Assembly: GCA_030710605.1 (NCBI GenBank)
Contig: CP092869.1
Coordinates: 8,343,854 to 8,407,853, forward strand
Source: Cordylochernes scorpioides
Taxonomy: Eukaryota; Arthropoda; Arachnida; Pseudoscorpiones; Chernetidae
Reading direction: 5' to 3'
Length of the DNA stretch: 64,000 bases
The notes under the pieces were generated by a model. It saw nothing but the letters and a program-made list of their open reading frames with translations. It did no database searches and was not told where the DNA came from. The translations under genes were made by a program, and so were the position numbers. Shown piece after piece: positions 32,130-42,239 of the stretch; position 1 is the first letter of the stretch; each line of letters begins with the position of its first letter.

Positions 32130-32505
32130 ATTAAAAATAAAAAGGCATATCCATGACCAGGAGCACATGTGCTTTTCAGAAGGCAGAACGCCATCTGGTG
32201 GAACAGAAATAAACTAATCATTGATTTAACCTGTTCCCTGATATTTGGCCAACCCAATTTCTTGATAAATAAAGAAAAGCCATCCACGAACGTGTTTCGC
32301 GCTGTTGGCGCTCGTCAGCGTGGAGTAAACTGTACCACTGCGACCAAAAAGATTTTGGTCTTGATTTATCAAGAAATTGGGTTGGCCAAATATCAGGGAA
32401 CAGGTTAAATCAATGAATAGTTGATTTCTGTTCCATCAGATGGCGCTCTGCCTTCTGAAAAGCACATGTGCTCCTGGTCAATATATGCCTTTTTTATTTT
32501 TAATA
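32130..32505 (-). mobile_element. Penelope-type foldback element P1b with intact hammerhead
   Basis: Nearly palindromic to its edges: TTAAAAATAAAAAGGCATAT, CCAGGAGCACATGTGC, CAGAAGGCAGAACGCCATC, GAACAGAAAT, TTGGCCAACCCAATTTCTTG are repeated in reverse complement on the right. The ribozyme sits in the loop. It ends in the CAGATGGCGCTCTGCC motif shared with other families here. Related to P1 but diverged. Confidence 0.8.
32283..32324 (-). ncRNA. type I hammerhead ribozyme (covarying sister)
   Basis: Minus strand: stem I TCCACG; CTGACGA; stem II GCGC-CAACA-GCGC; GAA; stem III AC-AC-GT; scissile T; stem I CGTGGA. Relative to 19552-19593, stem II swaps a G-C pair to C-G, and stem I swaps A-U to U-A and G-U to G-C, so pairing is kept by double changes. 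U at the cleavage position is allowed but usually slower than C. Confidence 0.92.
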
Positions 32506-32589
32506 TCAACACCTGACCTTTTTTATTTTTTCTATTGTTTTTTATCTATATTTATATATCACGCGACACAGGGGAATGGATTACACCAT

Positions 32590-32800
32590 ATTGACTGGAA
32601 ATATGTCTGGGAGACACATACCTGGATGTCCGCCGACACGCTTCGTGGACCAATTAAAGGAACTCACTGGTTTAACGATTGCCGAGATGGTACCTCGAGC
32701 TTAAGACAGAGATGGCTCACATTGTGTTTGGGATGTAATACATACAGTACAACGTTCGATCGCGAATAAAATTATATTACTATATTTATATATATAAAGA
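32590..32800 (+). pseudogene. LINE C-terminal fragment
   Basis: G-R-H-I-P-G-C-P-P-T-R-F-V-D-Q-L-K-E-L-T-G-L-T, then a TAA-type stop and D-R-D-G-S; this is the decayed R-G-R-P-x-x-R-W-x-D-x-I-K terminal motif of CR1/L2-like LINEs. AT-rich tail follows. Confidence 0.6.
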
Positions 32801-32889
32801 ATTGTAATGTTTGTTTCCATAACACTCACAATTGTAGCTATTTTTCTTTCTTTTAGATTCATCTCGTAAAAAACTATAGTAATTTAGAA

Positions 32890-33112
32890 AATTCGAAACT
32901 ATTATAGACATGTATGATTCTTTTTGAAAATTGAACGATTTCTACTGCCCTTACTTTCAATGGAAAAATTAATGGGAGGGGCTTGCTCATCAGTGGTGAG
33001 CCCTCCTAGCGGTTTCGTCAGTTTAATCTACCATATCGCTTTTATATTACATTTTTCGGTTTTCCTTTTGTGTAATTTTCATAACAGATGGCGCGCTAAT
33101 GTATCATACTAT
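32890..33112 (+). repeat. palindromic element family B copy
   Basis: TTCGAAACTATTATAGAC, TTTCTACTGCCCTTAC, GGGAGGGGCTTGC, GTGAGCCCTCCTAGCGG and terminal ATAACAGATGGCGCGCTAAT. Right arm mostly lost. Confidence 0.75.
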
Positions 33113-33440
33113 TGTAACAAAGTATTTATTAATTTTATTATTTTTATTAACAGAGTGGTCATTTTTTATGTTTATATTTTGCTACTCTGTAAATTTCCCT
33201 CGTGGCTTATCTTTTGTTTACCATTTTTAGTTTGTCCTTCCCTGAAATAAATTGCTGTCCCCTCCTAAGAGCTCACGCCCAACAGCTGCCCTCCTGCAAG
33301 GTCTAGGGGGACCACCTCTACTCTACCAACTCGCCATGTGTAAATAGCCAGGACAAGGTGACTCGAATGTAACACCTGTAAATTTAGACGAAATAAATAA
33401 ATAAATAAAGTTTTTGGCTTCCCTAATTTTCCACGTGGCA
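33113..33440 (+). repeat. solo LTR-B, split by a LINE tail
   Basis: TGTAACAAAGTATTTATTAA ... TTCCCTAATTTTCCACGTGGCA. Other copies at 35000-35173 (-), 35440-40086, 51322-51496 (-), ~52355-52540 and 54118-54307. 33269-33409 is foreign (GAGCTCACGCCC ... AAATAAATAAATAAATAAA), a 5'-truncated non-LTR 3'UTR with an (ATAA)n tail. Confidence 0.8.
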
Positions 33441-33782
33441 ATATATATAGTAATTTATAGTTGGAATATTAATTACTGTGTTATGTGTGATTCTAAAGTA
33501 CTGGTAGTGGGTAGTAAATCTTTTATTTCAAGGTTCTATATCTTTGGAAGCTAAAATCCGTACTTCACGTGGCCTAGAGCGGCTAGGACAGGAGTATAGA
33601 GACCGGGATTGGCTACAACTCCATCCTAATATTCTGCATTTACTGTCCCTTGTAGTTAGAGAAGGCTTCTAAAGGGTAATAAATCTACTAATATTTATAT
33701 GTAATTCTACTGTCCTAAAAGCTTATTTCCATAGTTTACTTGAATACCATTTCTGAGATTCCACCCTTCAGTGTTTATTTTG
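33441..33782. other. mostly unassigned; family B fragment at the end
   Basis: 33710-33775 is an inverted family B terminus (CTAAAAGCTTATTTCCATAG, AGATTCCACCCTTCAGTGT). 33540-33680 is GC-richer but not recognised. Confidence 0.45.
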
Positions 33783-34080
33783 CTTATCCCTAGTACACGT
33801 GGTACAGGCCATGATAATTATGGTGGATAGAAGTAGGCGACGGCTTTTACTGTAAGTACACCACATGTCTACACATATGAAAATCAGTTCGACTTTGCAT
33901 TTACAAATATGCCAGAGCCCCGTTTGGTTACTTGCACTCGCTGATGGGGTTGGACTTTTACAAGAATCGGAGGCCATTTAGCATTTTTTTAAATAAGATA
34001 AAAGTGCCCAATGCGGGAATCGAACCCGGGTCGTAGCGGTCGAAAACCAACGGTTTAGACCATCCTTCCACCGACCCCCT
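33783..34080 (-). mobile_element. SINE-1, near full length
   Basis: Minus strand: GGTCGGTGGAAGGATGGTCT, AACCGTTGGTTTTCGACCGC, CGGGTTCGATTCCCGC, body, and 3' ACGTGTACTAGGGATAAG. The best reference copy for the ~300 bp unit. Box A- and B-like Pol III promoter is in the head. Confidence 0.88.
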
Positions 34081-34329
34081 CCATGTAGAATATATAAACA
34101 GAATGATCAAATACAGTATTAAAGCTCTGAGAAGCGGTCTGGTAGATTAAACTGGCGAAACACCGCTTACATATTTACATATAGACAAGTGCTAAATGTA
34201 GATGTTTATTTCGTAAAATAAACTCGCCGTATTATATATATATATATTTGTTTAATTGTAGATTCGCACTATATATATGTTATATGAAAATTGTATTTTA
34301 TTTAAAATTATATTTCATAGATTCAAATA

Positions 34330-34545
34330 TTCTGTTTATATCTACCACCAGATGTCGGGACTTTCCCTATATAAAACTGATTGATGTTGTTTCCCGATGG
34401 CCGGCTCAAACCTTTTGTACATTATGTAAATACGTTTTTCATTTTTCTATTCTTACGCCTTACGTCAGGCGGTATTTTTTTTTAATCAAATTATGTCTTA
34501 TATATTCCATTAGCTCAATTAAAGCTATTTCTAATCTTTACTATT
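34330..34545 (+). repeat. repeat F (LTR-like, TATA-containing), copy 1
   Basis: TACCACCAGATGTCGGGAC, CTATATAAAACT, CGATGGCCGGCTCAAACC, TTTTGTACATTATGTAAATA and CTCAATTAAAGCTATTTCTA are shared with 60010-60290. A TATA-like box ahead of TTGTTTCCC suggests an LTR promoter; edges not found. Confidence 0.5.
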
Positions 34546-34599
34546 TTTATTATACTTTAAATACAATATTACAATATATATAGGGTCGATTAATCTTTT

Positions 34600-34999
34600 A
34601 AAATATTTTGACTTAGAAGCCAGAATAAAAACACATTATAAAACATTTTATAAACTATAATTTTCTATAACATACATAAAATATTTATTTAGAAACAAAA
34701 TCAAGTAATGGGAAAATTGAGGAAGAGGTTCTTTTAAACTATTTCCCAAAGTTTCTAGAAAACAAACGAAAAAGAAATTTAGGAATTAATGAGAAGAGTA
34801 TCTCCATTGGACTGAGGAAAAAAGATAATTCTTGGTTAAATTAGGTTTAGTTTAAGCATATATAATATAAATAATTTGTTACATAACGGCTTACATTCAA
34901 ACTTAACACCTATAAAGTTAGTATAAAGAGATAACACTAACTATATGTTTCTATAGCCACTATAATGTTAAAATTTGTGAGAATTTTTGAAATTAATAT
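34600..34999. other. no recognisable gene
   Basis: AT-rich; no supported feature. Confidence 0.5.
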
Positions 35000-35173
35000 T
35001 GCCTGTGGAAAATTAGGAAAGACCAACTTCGGGAGTAGACAACAATTATTTCAGGCAAGAACAAACTATGAATGGTAAACAAAAGATAAGCCACGAGGGA
35101 AATTTACAGAGTAACAAAATATAAACATAAAAATAACCACTCTGTTAATAAAAATAATAAATACTTTGTTACA
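35000..35173 (-). repeat. solo LTR-B, minus strand
   Basis: Plus strand starts TGCCTGTGGAAAATTAGG and ends ACTTTGTTACA, the inverse of TGTAACAAAG..CACGTGGCA. ATAT lies just left of it. Confidence 0.75.
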
Positions 35174-35186
35174 AAATATAAATAAG

Positions 35187-35430
35187 AAAATTCGAAACTA
35201 TTATAGACGCGTATAATCCTTTTTAAAAATAAACAATCTCTACTGTCCTTACTGCAATGGAAAAAATGAATGGGAGGGTTCACCACTGATGAGCCAAGCC
35301 TTCCCATAAATTTTTCCATTGCAGTAAAGGCAGTAGAAATTGCTTATTTTTAAAAATAATCAAAAGCGTCTATAATAGTTTCGAATTTTGATAACAGATG
35401 GCGCGCTAATGCATCATAAAAATAATTTTA
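35187..35430. repeat. palindromic element family B, full foldback
   Basis: Arms TTCGAAACTATTATAGACGC..AACAATCTCTACTGTCCTTACTGCAATGG and their reverse complement meet at ~35280. It ends ATAACAGATGGCGCGCTAAT-GCATCA. Confidence 0.85.
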
Positions 35431-35439
35431 AGAGTATAT

Positions 35440-35539
35440 TGTAACATAGTATTTATTAATTTTATTTATGTAACAAAGTATTTATTAATTTTGTTATTTT
35501 CATTAACAGAGTGGTCATTTTTTTATGTTTAAATCTTGC
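35440..35539 (+). repeat. solo LTR-B, left part (interrupted by Gypsy)
   Basis: TGTAACATAG start preceded by ATAT (35436-35439). It continues at 39964 after the Gypsy insertion and ends CACGTGGCA at 40086, followed by ATAT. A ~25 bp piece of the start is locally duplicated at 35465. Confidence 0.85.
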
Positions 35540-35712
35540 TGTAATGTATATTAAACTTTTAGTTTGGCAACGCCAACTATTTATCATCATCACTGAATAG
35601 CATTCAGAATTTGCATGTAACTTAAGAAATAAACAATAAGTTTTGTTTACTGCGTCTTATTAAATTTCCATAGACTATAAAGAATATTAAAGTGTAAACG
35701 AATAACATAACA
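35540..35712 (+). repeat. Gypsy 5' LTR
   Basis: TGTAATGTATATTAAAC ... CGAATAACATAACA. 173 bp, TG..CA bounded. AATAAA occurs near the middle. Confidence 0.95.
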
Positions 35713-35724
35713 TGGTGGCAGCGG
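35713..35724 (+). other. candidate tRNA primer binding site
   Basis: TGGTGGCAGCGG directly after the 5' LTR; TGG complements a tRNA CCA end. Donor tRNA not assigned. Confidence 0.6.
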
Positions 35725-35817
35725 TAGGTCTATCGTTTTAAAATATAAAAATATAGGTATAATAACTATTTTAACTTTTTTTATATTTTGCTTTCTCATA
35801 AATTATAAAAGATAATT

Positions 35818-37634
35818 ATGAATAATTTACCACCGCCTTCTGCGTTTACAATAGATCGAATGATCCTAATAAATGGCCAAAATGGCGTAAAAAATTCGAA
35901 AACTACATCATAGCAAGTGATCTTGATTCAAAAACTATACAACAACAAAGGGCGATTCTATTACACATTATTGGCGATTCAGCGCTTGAAATATATAATA
36001 CATTTGGTTTTGAAGAGAATGCGCAAAGCCCTACTATCAAAGATATTCTAGATAAATATGATCAATATTTTAGACCATTTAAAAACACCATATATAAAAG
36101 AAACATTTTCTTTACTTGTGAACAAAAGCTAAATCAAACTTTTGACGATTTTGTCACAGAAATTAAAATTAAGGCTGAAAACTGTGAATTCGAAAATATT
36201 AAAGATTCTCTTATTAGAGACAGAATTGTTCTGGGTTGTAGGGATACAACACTTAGAGAAAAATATTTACAGAACCCCGATTTGACACTGTCATTGGCTA
36301 TTAATCAAGGTCAGGCGGCTGAGGCATCGCAAAAACAATTAAGAAACATTGAAAAAGATTCAATTGATGCTATAAGGAAAAACTTTAATGAAAGATATAA
36401 ACCTACCACCTCTTTGAAGAATAGCTACACAAGTAACCCAGTTAGAGCCAATTTTAATAAATCGATCAGGTGCTCAAAATGTAACATGGCTCATGACTTT
36501 GGAAAGTGCCCTGCATATGGAAAAGAATGTTACAAGTGCAGACAGCCAAACCACTTTGCAAATTGCTGCAAAAATAGAGCAGTTAGGTGTATACAAGAAA
36601 TTGAGGAAGAAAAAGATAACCTACTGATTATAGACTCAATCATGGTCGGCCAAGTGTTAAGGAAACCGTGGAAGGAACTAATTTACATACAAGGACATCC
36701 TGTTGATATTAAACTTGATACAGGAGCAGATGTAAATATTCTGCCAGAAAGGCTAATTAAAGAATGGCCTAATATGCCATTGCTGGAAACAGCAGATTGC
36801 AAAATATATACTTATACAGGACAACAAATCCCAGTAGTAGGAAAATGCCAGCTAGATTGTAAGACGAAATACGCTTGCAGAAAAGTTACATTTTTAATTG
36901 TTAACAACTCAGCAGTTCCTATACTAGGTCTGGATGAGTGTGTGAAATTAAATTTAGTAAAAAGAGTGGAAACAATAAGTGATAGCAGCGTTACTCTTAC
37001 AGGACTCTTGGATGAATATAAAGATGTTTTCAAAAGAAATGGCCATTTGAGTTATATGTATGACATTAAAATATCGGATAAGGCGGAGCCTAAAATATGT
37101 CCAGCCAGAAGACTACCCAGAGCATTGCTTCAACCAGTAAAGGAAGAACTGTTTAAAATGGAAGAAGACGGGATTATCGAAAAAATAGAAAAACCGACGG
37201 TATGGGCGCACCCAATGGTAGTGGTAAAGAAACCATCAGGCAAATATCGGATATGTATTGACCCAAGGGAACTGAATAAATGGGTCTTGAGGGAGCATTA
37301 CACCTTACCTGCACCTGGAAACATTTTGGCAGAAATACCTAAGGCTAAATTTTATTCTGTATTAGATGCGAAATCTGCATTTTGGCAAGTGCCGCTAAGT
37401 GAAAATACATCTAAATATTTGGTGATGAGTACACCATTTGGGCGTTATCGATTCTTGAGGCTACCTTTTGGAATTTCCAGTGCACCTGAAATTTTTCAAA
37501 AAATTATGCACAAGAATTTTTGTGATATCTCTAACGTGGTCTGCAATATAGATGATCTTCTAATATGGGGTAATTCAATTGAAGATCATAACTCAACTCT
37601 AAAAAAAGGTTTTGGATTTGGCCAGAGAAAGTAG
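35818..37634 (+). pseudogene. Gypsy gag, protease and first half of RT
   Basis: A start ATG is at 35818, but a frameshift near 35856 separates it from the frame open to 37634. Gag ends in two zinc knuckles (C-S-K-C-N-M-A-H-D-F-G-K-C and C-Y-K-C-R-Q-P-N-H-F-A-N-C, ~36470-36575). Gag and pol share one frame. Protease: L-D-T-G-A-D at ~36712. RT: Y-R-I-C-I-D-P-R-E-L-N, F-Y-S-V-L-D-A-K-S-A-F-W, L-P-F-G-I-S-S-A-P-E. The catalytic box reads N-I-D-D where Y-x-D-D is usual, a Tyr-to-Asn change explained by one base. The frame is lost at ~37606. Confidence 0.92.
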
Positions 37635-38629
37635 ACTGAAGCTTACATTAAATAAACTCCAAATGGCCACAGGGGTAGTTAAATTTTAGGTCATACCATC
37701 TCACAGGAAGAAATTTTACCTGATCAAGATAAAGTTAGAGCCATTCAAAATATGCAAATACCTAAAAATAAGCAAGAATTGCAAAGGACACTTGGGACTG
37801 TAACTTATTTAGCCAAATTCATACCGGACTTATCATCAAATACTTCTAATATGAGAAACCTGCTTAAAAAGGATATAATCTGGAATTGGAATATTGTGCA
37901 GCAGATCAAGAGCTGAATTTTATCAAAACTCTCCTAACTAGTCCACCAGTATTGAGACACTTTGATCCTAATGAACCACTAGAACTTTTTGCTGATGCAA
38001 GCAAAGATGGGTTGGGTGCTATACTAATGCAAAAAGAAAAACCTTTATCTTATGCATCTGCATCTCTCACTTCTCCGCAAAAACATTACTCCCAAATTGA
38101 AAAAGAATTATTGGCTCTATATTTTGGATGTAAAAGGTTCCATTATTTCCTTTATGGTAGAAAATTTACTGCATATACAGATCATAAACCCTTGGTTTCT
38201 TTATTGAAGAAAAACTTTGATCAAATGTCACCTAGACTCCAAAGGTTGTCATTGTATTTATTAAATTATCAATTTGAATTAAAGTTCATCCAAGGAAAGA
38301 GTATGATACCTGCTGATACCCTTTCCAGACATTTCTTGCCCCAGGAACAAATCGAAGATAAAGAATTAGACTTATGTACTCAAACGTTTGTTTTAAATGT
38401 TGAGATCAAAGACCAGAGATTAACGAGACTACAGGAGGATACGTTAAATGATAAAGAATGCTGTTTGCTAAAGCAATATATTTTAACAGGTTGGCCTTTA
38501 CACAAAAAGAACTTGCCTTCCAACCTCAAACCTTATTGGGAATTCAAAGAAAAACTTCATGAATGGCAAAACTTGATTTGCAGAGGTAATAAACTTCTAA
38601 TACCAAAAACCCAAAAAGCGATATTTTAA
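37635..38629 (+). pseudogene. Gypsy RT thumb/connection and RNase H
   Basis: G-H-T-I-S-Q-E-E-I at ~37690, frameshifts near 37685 and 37880, then 37886-38629 open. RNase H acidic residues: L-F-A-D-A-S-K-D-G-L-G-A (~37990), I-E-K-E-L-L-A-L (~38100), Y-T-D-H-K-P-L (~38175), and I-P-A-D-T-L-S-R. Frame lost again at ~38625 in an A/T run. Confidence 0.92.
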
Positions 38630-39773
38630 AGATACTCCATGCTTCACATCAAGGTATAAATAATACAATTGCATTAGCCAAAGGATTCATTTACTGGCCT
38701 GGAATGAATAAAGAAATTGAAGAATTTATCAATAACTGTTCAATTTGTCAACAAACATCAAGAGCAAATCTTAAAGAACCTATGCCTCCACACCAAGCAC
38801 CTGAATATCCATGGCAAAAGGTAGGGATCGACATTTTTCAAATAGAAAGCTCAAAATATCTCTTAATAGTAGACTACTTCAGCAAATACCCAGAAATATA
38901 TCAACTCCAAGATATGACAACAGACACCATAATAAGGAGATTAAAGAGAACTTTCTCGAATTTTGGAATTCCTGAAACTTTGGTGAGTGATAATGGGCCT
39001 CCATTCTTTCAAAAGAGTCCCAAAACTTTACTAGAACTTGGAATATAGTCCATGTAACATCTAGTCCTTACCATGCACAGAGTAACGGGATGGTAGAACG
39101 AACAGTTCAAACTTTAAAGAAACTGATAAAGAGATGTGGGGAAGAAAGTACAGACCCCTACTTAGCTCTTCTCAACTTACGAAACACACCACACAATAAT
39201 TTGCCATCACCTGCACAAATTCTGATGTCAAGGAAATTAAGGTCTATAATACCCTCGAAGACATCCCAGTTCGTGCCCTCTATGATTAACAATGAGGCGA
39301 TCCAGAAACAGCTAGTGGATAATCAAGTTAAAATGAAAAACAATTACGATAGACACACTAGACCGGCAGACCCATTATCTATCAATGATAGAGTTTGGTT
39401 TCGAAAAGATAAAAGATGGATCCCAGGCCAGCTAAAAAACCAAGCCAATGAACCCCGATCCTTCTACGTGAAAGACCAAGAAGGAAATGAATATAGAAAA
39501 AATAGTATTCACATCCGCGAGGATAAGCGGAGTGAAACAACCCACACAGATTGGGCGAAGCCACTAGAACTGAACCAGGAACAAGCTGATTTGCAGGACC
39601 TGGAGGAAACCCCATCACAGCCTACATCTTCTGGACAACTCTCTTCTCCTGGATCCCCGGAGAACGTGACCACCACAGGACCCCCAGAGAGCTGTACCAA
39701 TGGTTCCCCAGGGAACCTGATCACCACCAGATCTGGTAGGGTGGTTCGACCCCCACGCAGATTGAACCTTTGA
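38630..39773 (+). pseudogene. Gypsy integrase
   Basis: H-A-S-H-Q-G then C-S-I-C-Q-Q gives the HHCC zinc-binding domain. Core Asp residues in V-G-I-D-I-F and V-S-D-N-G-P-P-F, and Glu in N-G-M-V-E-R-T-V-Q-T-L: a complete D,D-35-E set split by a frameshift near 39005. The C-terminal tail is Pro/Ser/Thr-rich and ends R-R-L-N-L-stop 17 bp before the 3' LTR. The K-Y-L-L-I-V-D-Y-F-S-K style resembles the widespread K02A2.6-like Gypsy integrases. Confidence 0.92.
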
Positions 39774-39776
39774 TGG

Positions 39777-39790
39777 TTAAAGAGGGGACA
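39777..39790 (+). other. polypurine tract
   Basis: AAAGAGGGGACA directly before the 3' LTR, the expected plus-strand primer. Confidence 0.8.
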
Positions 39791-39963
39791 TGTAATGTAT
39801 ATTAAACTTTTAGTTTGGCAACGCCAACTATTTATCATCATCACTGAATGGCATTCAGAATTTGCATGTAACTTAAGAAATAAACAATAAGTTTTGTTTA
39901 CTGCGTCTTGTTAAATTTCCATAGACTATAAAGAATATTAAAGTGTAAACGAATAACATAACA
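39791..39963 (+). repeat. Gypsy 3' LTR
   Basis: 173 bp; differs from the 5' LTR by GAATGGC for GAATAGC and TCTTGTTA for TCTTATTA only. Confidence 0.95.
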
Positions 39964-40086
39964 CTTGCGACTCTGTAAATTTCCCTCGTGGCTTATCTTT
40001 TGTTTACAATTCATAGTTTGTCCTTCCCTGAAATAAATTGCTGTCCCCTCCTGAAGTTTTAGTCTTCCCTAATTTTCCACGTGGCA
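39964..40086 (+). repeat. solo LTR-B, right part
   Basis: CTTGCGACTCTGTAAATTTC ... ATTTTCCACGTGGCA then ATAT (40087-40090), matching the ATAT before 35440. Confidence 0.88.
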
Positions 40087-40090
40087 ATAT

Positions 40091-40372
40091 TTTTCCAGAA
40101 CTGTGTATTTAATTAGAAAGAGGGAGAGAGATTTACTATTAAGAAACAACTCCCTGAATATAAAGGTACAAGTAAGAGACACAATAGTGAAGTGAAGACA
40201 AGCATGGAGTGTAAGGTCCTCAAGATAGCGTCCACAGGGAACTGTTATCAAGTCCCAAGGAGAAGTCCATCATGGACTTTCAATAAATCTCCTTAAAGGG
40301 ACTCCACCTCTCATTAGCAAGGCCATCTTCCTTCATCTTCTCTCTCCCTCTAAGTCCTGATATTCTGAATAT
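40091..40372. other. no recognisable gene
   Basis: A mixed-composition stretch (CAAGATAGCGTCCACAGGG, CATCATGGACTTTCAATAAA). No partner elsewhere in the window. Confidence 0.4.
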
Positions 40373-40589
40373 TGTGGCGAAGAAATAATTATTCTATGAA
40401 AATATTTGAAACAGATTTATTATTTTATATTTGTAAAATCATCATTTAGTTACCTAGCTTGCTTGCTCGATATTCTCTAGCTGTAGATAATTTAGTTAAT
40501 TTGTTAATAATTGTCGACTGGTCGTGGTGAAGTCATCAATAAATACTTTCACATCTTCAGATATTCAAAGACTTGATTTCTACGCTACA
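40373..40589 (+). repeat. solo LTR-C with ATAT duplication
   Basis: TGTGGCGAAGAAATAATTAT ... GATTTCTACGCTACA, TG..CA bounded, with ATAT immediately on both sides. Single copy here; LTR status rests on edges and target duplication. Confidence 0.6.
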
Positions 40590-40724
40590 ATATTATATCT
40601 CTTTTAACAAGCGTTAATCAATTCTATAGTTTGCTCTGAAGCTTGCTATAGAATTTCTACAAAGCAGTAAGTAAACAGAGATAACTTTTATCTATTTCTT
40701 CCTTCTCAACTTCATGATTTGAAT

Positions 40725-41018
40725 GGAAGGATGTGTCTAAACCGTTGGTTTTTAACCGCTACGACCCGGGTTTGATTCCCTCATTGGGCACTTTTTTTCT
40801 GATTAAAAAAAAAAAATTATCCAATGGCCCCCGGATTCTTGCAAAAGTCCAACCCTACCAGCGAGTGGAACTAACCAAACGGGACACATTTGTAAGTGCA
40901 AAGTCGAACTGCTTTCTGCTTTTCACATGTGTTGACATGTTGTGCACTTACAGTAAAAGCAGTCGCTAACTTCTATCCACCATGATTATCATGGTCTGTA
41001 CCACGTGTACTAGGGCAA
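40725..41018 (+). mobile_element. SINE-1 copy
   Basis: Head GGAAGGATGTGTCTAAACCG, CGGGTTTGATTCCC, ATTGGGCAC; body AACGGGACACATTTGTAAG; 3' CACGTGTACTAGGGCAAG. Confidence 0.85.
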
Positions 41019-41084
41019 GCAAAATATAATGATGCTCATCAAACCTCATGCAGCCTTCGTTTGTTTTAATCCCTAGTAAATCAA

Positions 41085-41260
41085 GAAAAGCCTATTATAT
41101 ACGCGTTTCGGGCTGCTGGGCCCTATTATTAATTTATCAATAAAATGAGCTAACAAATATTATGTAATAAATCTACCTTTAATTAGAATTTATTCCTACA
41201 GATGGCGTTATGAAACTGAAAATCTTATTTGTCTATTTATTACATTACCTGGCCTTTATA
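41085..41260 (-). mobile_element. P1 relic with ruined ribozyme
   Basis: TCAAGAAAAGCC, ACGCGTTTCGGGCTGCTGGG then CCCTATTATTAAT where CCCTCATCAGCG is expected: GAAA and stem II persist but CUGANGA is gone. CAGATGGCG end at ~41200. Confidence 0.7.
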
Positions 41261-41403
41261 TTCCTCTTTTTTTTCTTTCTTTTTCACTCATAAGACTATA
41301 GGTGGATATTTTGCCTGGAAGATGTTGTTCTATTAGAATACAGGTCGAGCCTTCCATAGTTGTCGCTTAGTTTCATCTTCTCTTATGTTGATGACCTTTA
41401 TTT

Positions 41404-41540
41404 TATAAGGTTATCCCAAAAGTTCGTGTTTTTTATTACTTGCCGAATTAATATTATTACGGCGAATACATAATAATACAATTACTTTATACATAATACA
41501 AAGACATTATGTGAGTAATAGATACCTAGAAATTATCCGA
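41404..41540 (+). repeat. mariner-like MITE M2, one end
   Basis: AAGGTTATCCCAAAAGTTCG, ATTATTACGGCGAATACATA and CATAATACAAAGACATTATG match the right half of 63447-63889 inverted. Confidence 0.6.
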
Positions 41541-41680
41541 AAAAGAAAAAATAAATAATATTAAGGTAAAGGGTTTCTTTTAATTTTGATTTTCGCAAGT
41601 TTTCGAGTAAAATTTCTTTTCTTCAACGGGTATATACTTCTATGTACAATATCAAGATGAACTTTGTACATAGAAGTATA

Positions 41681-42100
41681 CTAGCCGAATGACCCGGGCA
41701 ACGCCCGTGTTTTACCCGATTGAATGTTTTGATTCAAATACTATGTGTTACAATTATAAATTGGCGCCTTATATAAATGCATATGTTAGTTAATAACTAT
41801 AGCCTATGTGCTTTATCTGTCTATGTACTGTTGGCTTCCGTAGGCGTCTCTTACTGGGAAAAAGAAAGAGAGGATTCCATTTGGTTATTAACTAATATAT
41901 GCATTTATTTAAGGAGCGACCCGCTCCAACACAATGGTTACAAAAACGAAAAAGCGAGTGGGGGGGCATGATGGGGGGGGGGGGGGGGCAAAGGTGGCGT
42001 GATCGTAGCCGACCAATAGGAGGGCGCCATTCCAAAAAAAAAAAAGGCAAACGGTGACAGAGATGACTGATGAAGAATGACGCTCGTAACTGTATATAGA
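41681..42100 (-). mobile_element. non-autonomous Helitron, copy 2
   Basis: Same ends as copy 1 (CTAGCCGAATGACCCGGGC and CGTAACTGTATATAGA on plus). Hairpin arm slightly decayed. The tRNA-Gly part is replaced by a ~130 bp foldback (ATAAATGCATATGTTAGTTA ... TAACTAATATATGCATTTAT). G-run at ~41969-41987. Confidence 0.75.
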
Positions 42101-42239
42101 ATTATTTCTGACACGTATGATTCTTTTTACCATTAATCAATTCTCTATTTCTCTTAATGAAACATGCCTTAACATCACCGCTAATGAACCAGACACTCCC
42201 ATTATTTTGTCATTGCAAAAAGGACAGTAAAAGAATGAT

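Larger units (their letters stand above)
35540..39963 (+). mobile_element. complete Ty3/Gypsy LTR retrotransposon
   Basis: 4424 bp, bounded by 173 bp LTRs and the 5 bp duplication CTTGC (35535-35539, 39964-39968). Order: LTR, primer site, gag, protease, RT, RNase H, integrase, purine tract, LTR, which is Ty3/Gypsy order. The LTRs differ at 2 of 173 positions (A/G at base ~60 and ~120), so insertion is recent. The coding region nevertheless has about six frameshifts. No envelope-like frame. Confidence 0.95.

Noticed and set aside
39382..39844. Minus-strand frames over the Gypsy integrase end
   Set aside because: Antisense shadow of the Pro/Ser-rich integrase tail.
41969..41990. G-run as a G-quadruplex regulatory site
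   Set aside because: A simple homopolymer inside a decayed Helitron, likely length-variable or an assembly artefact.
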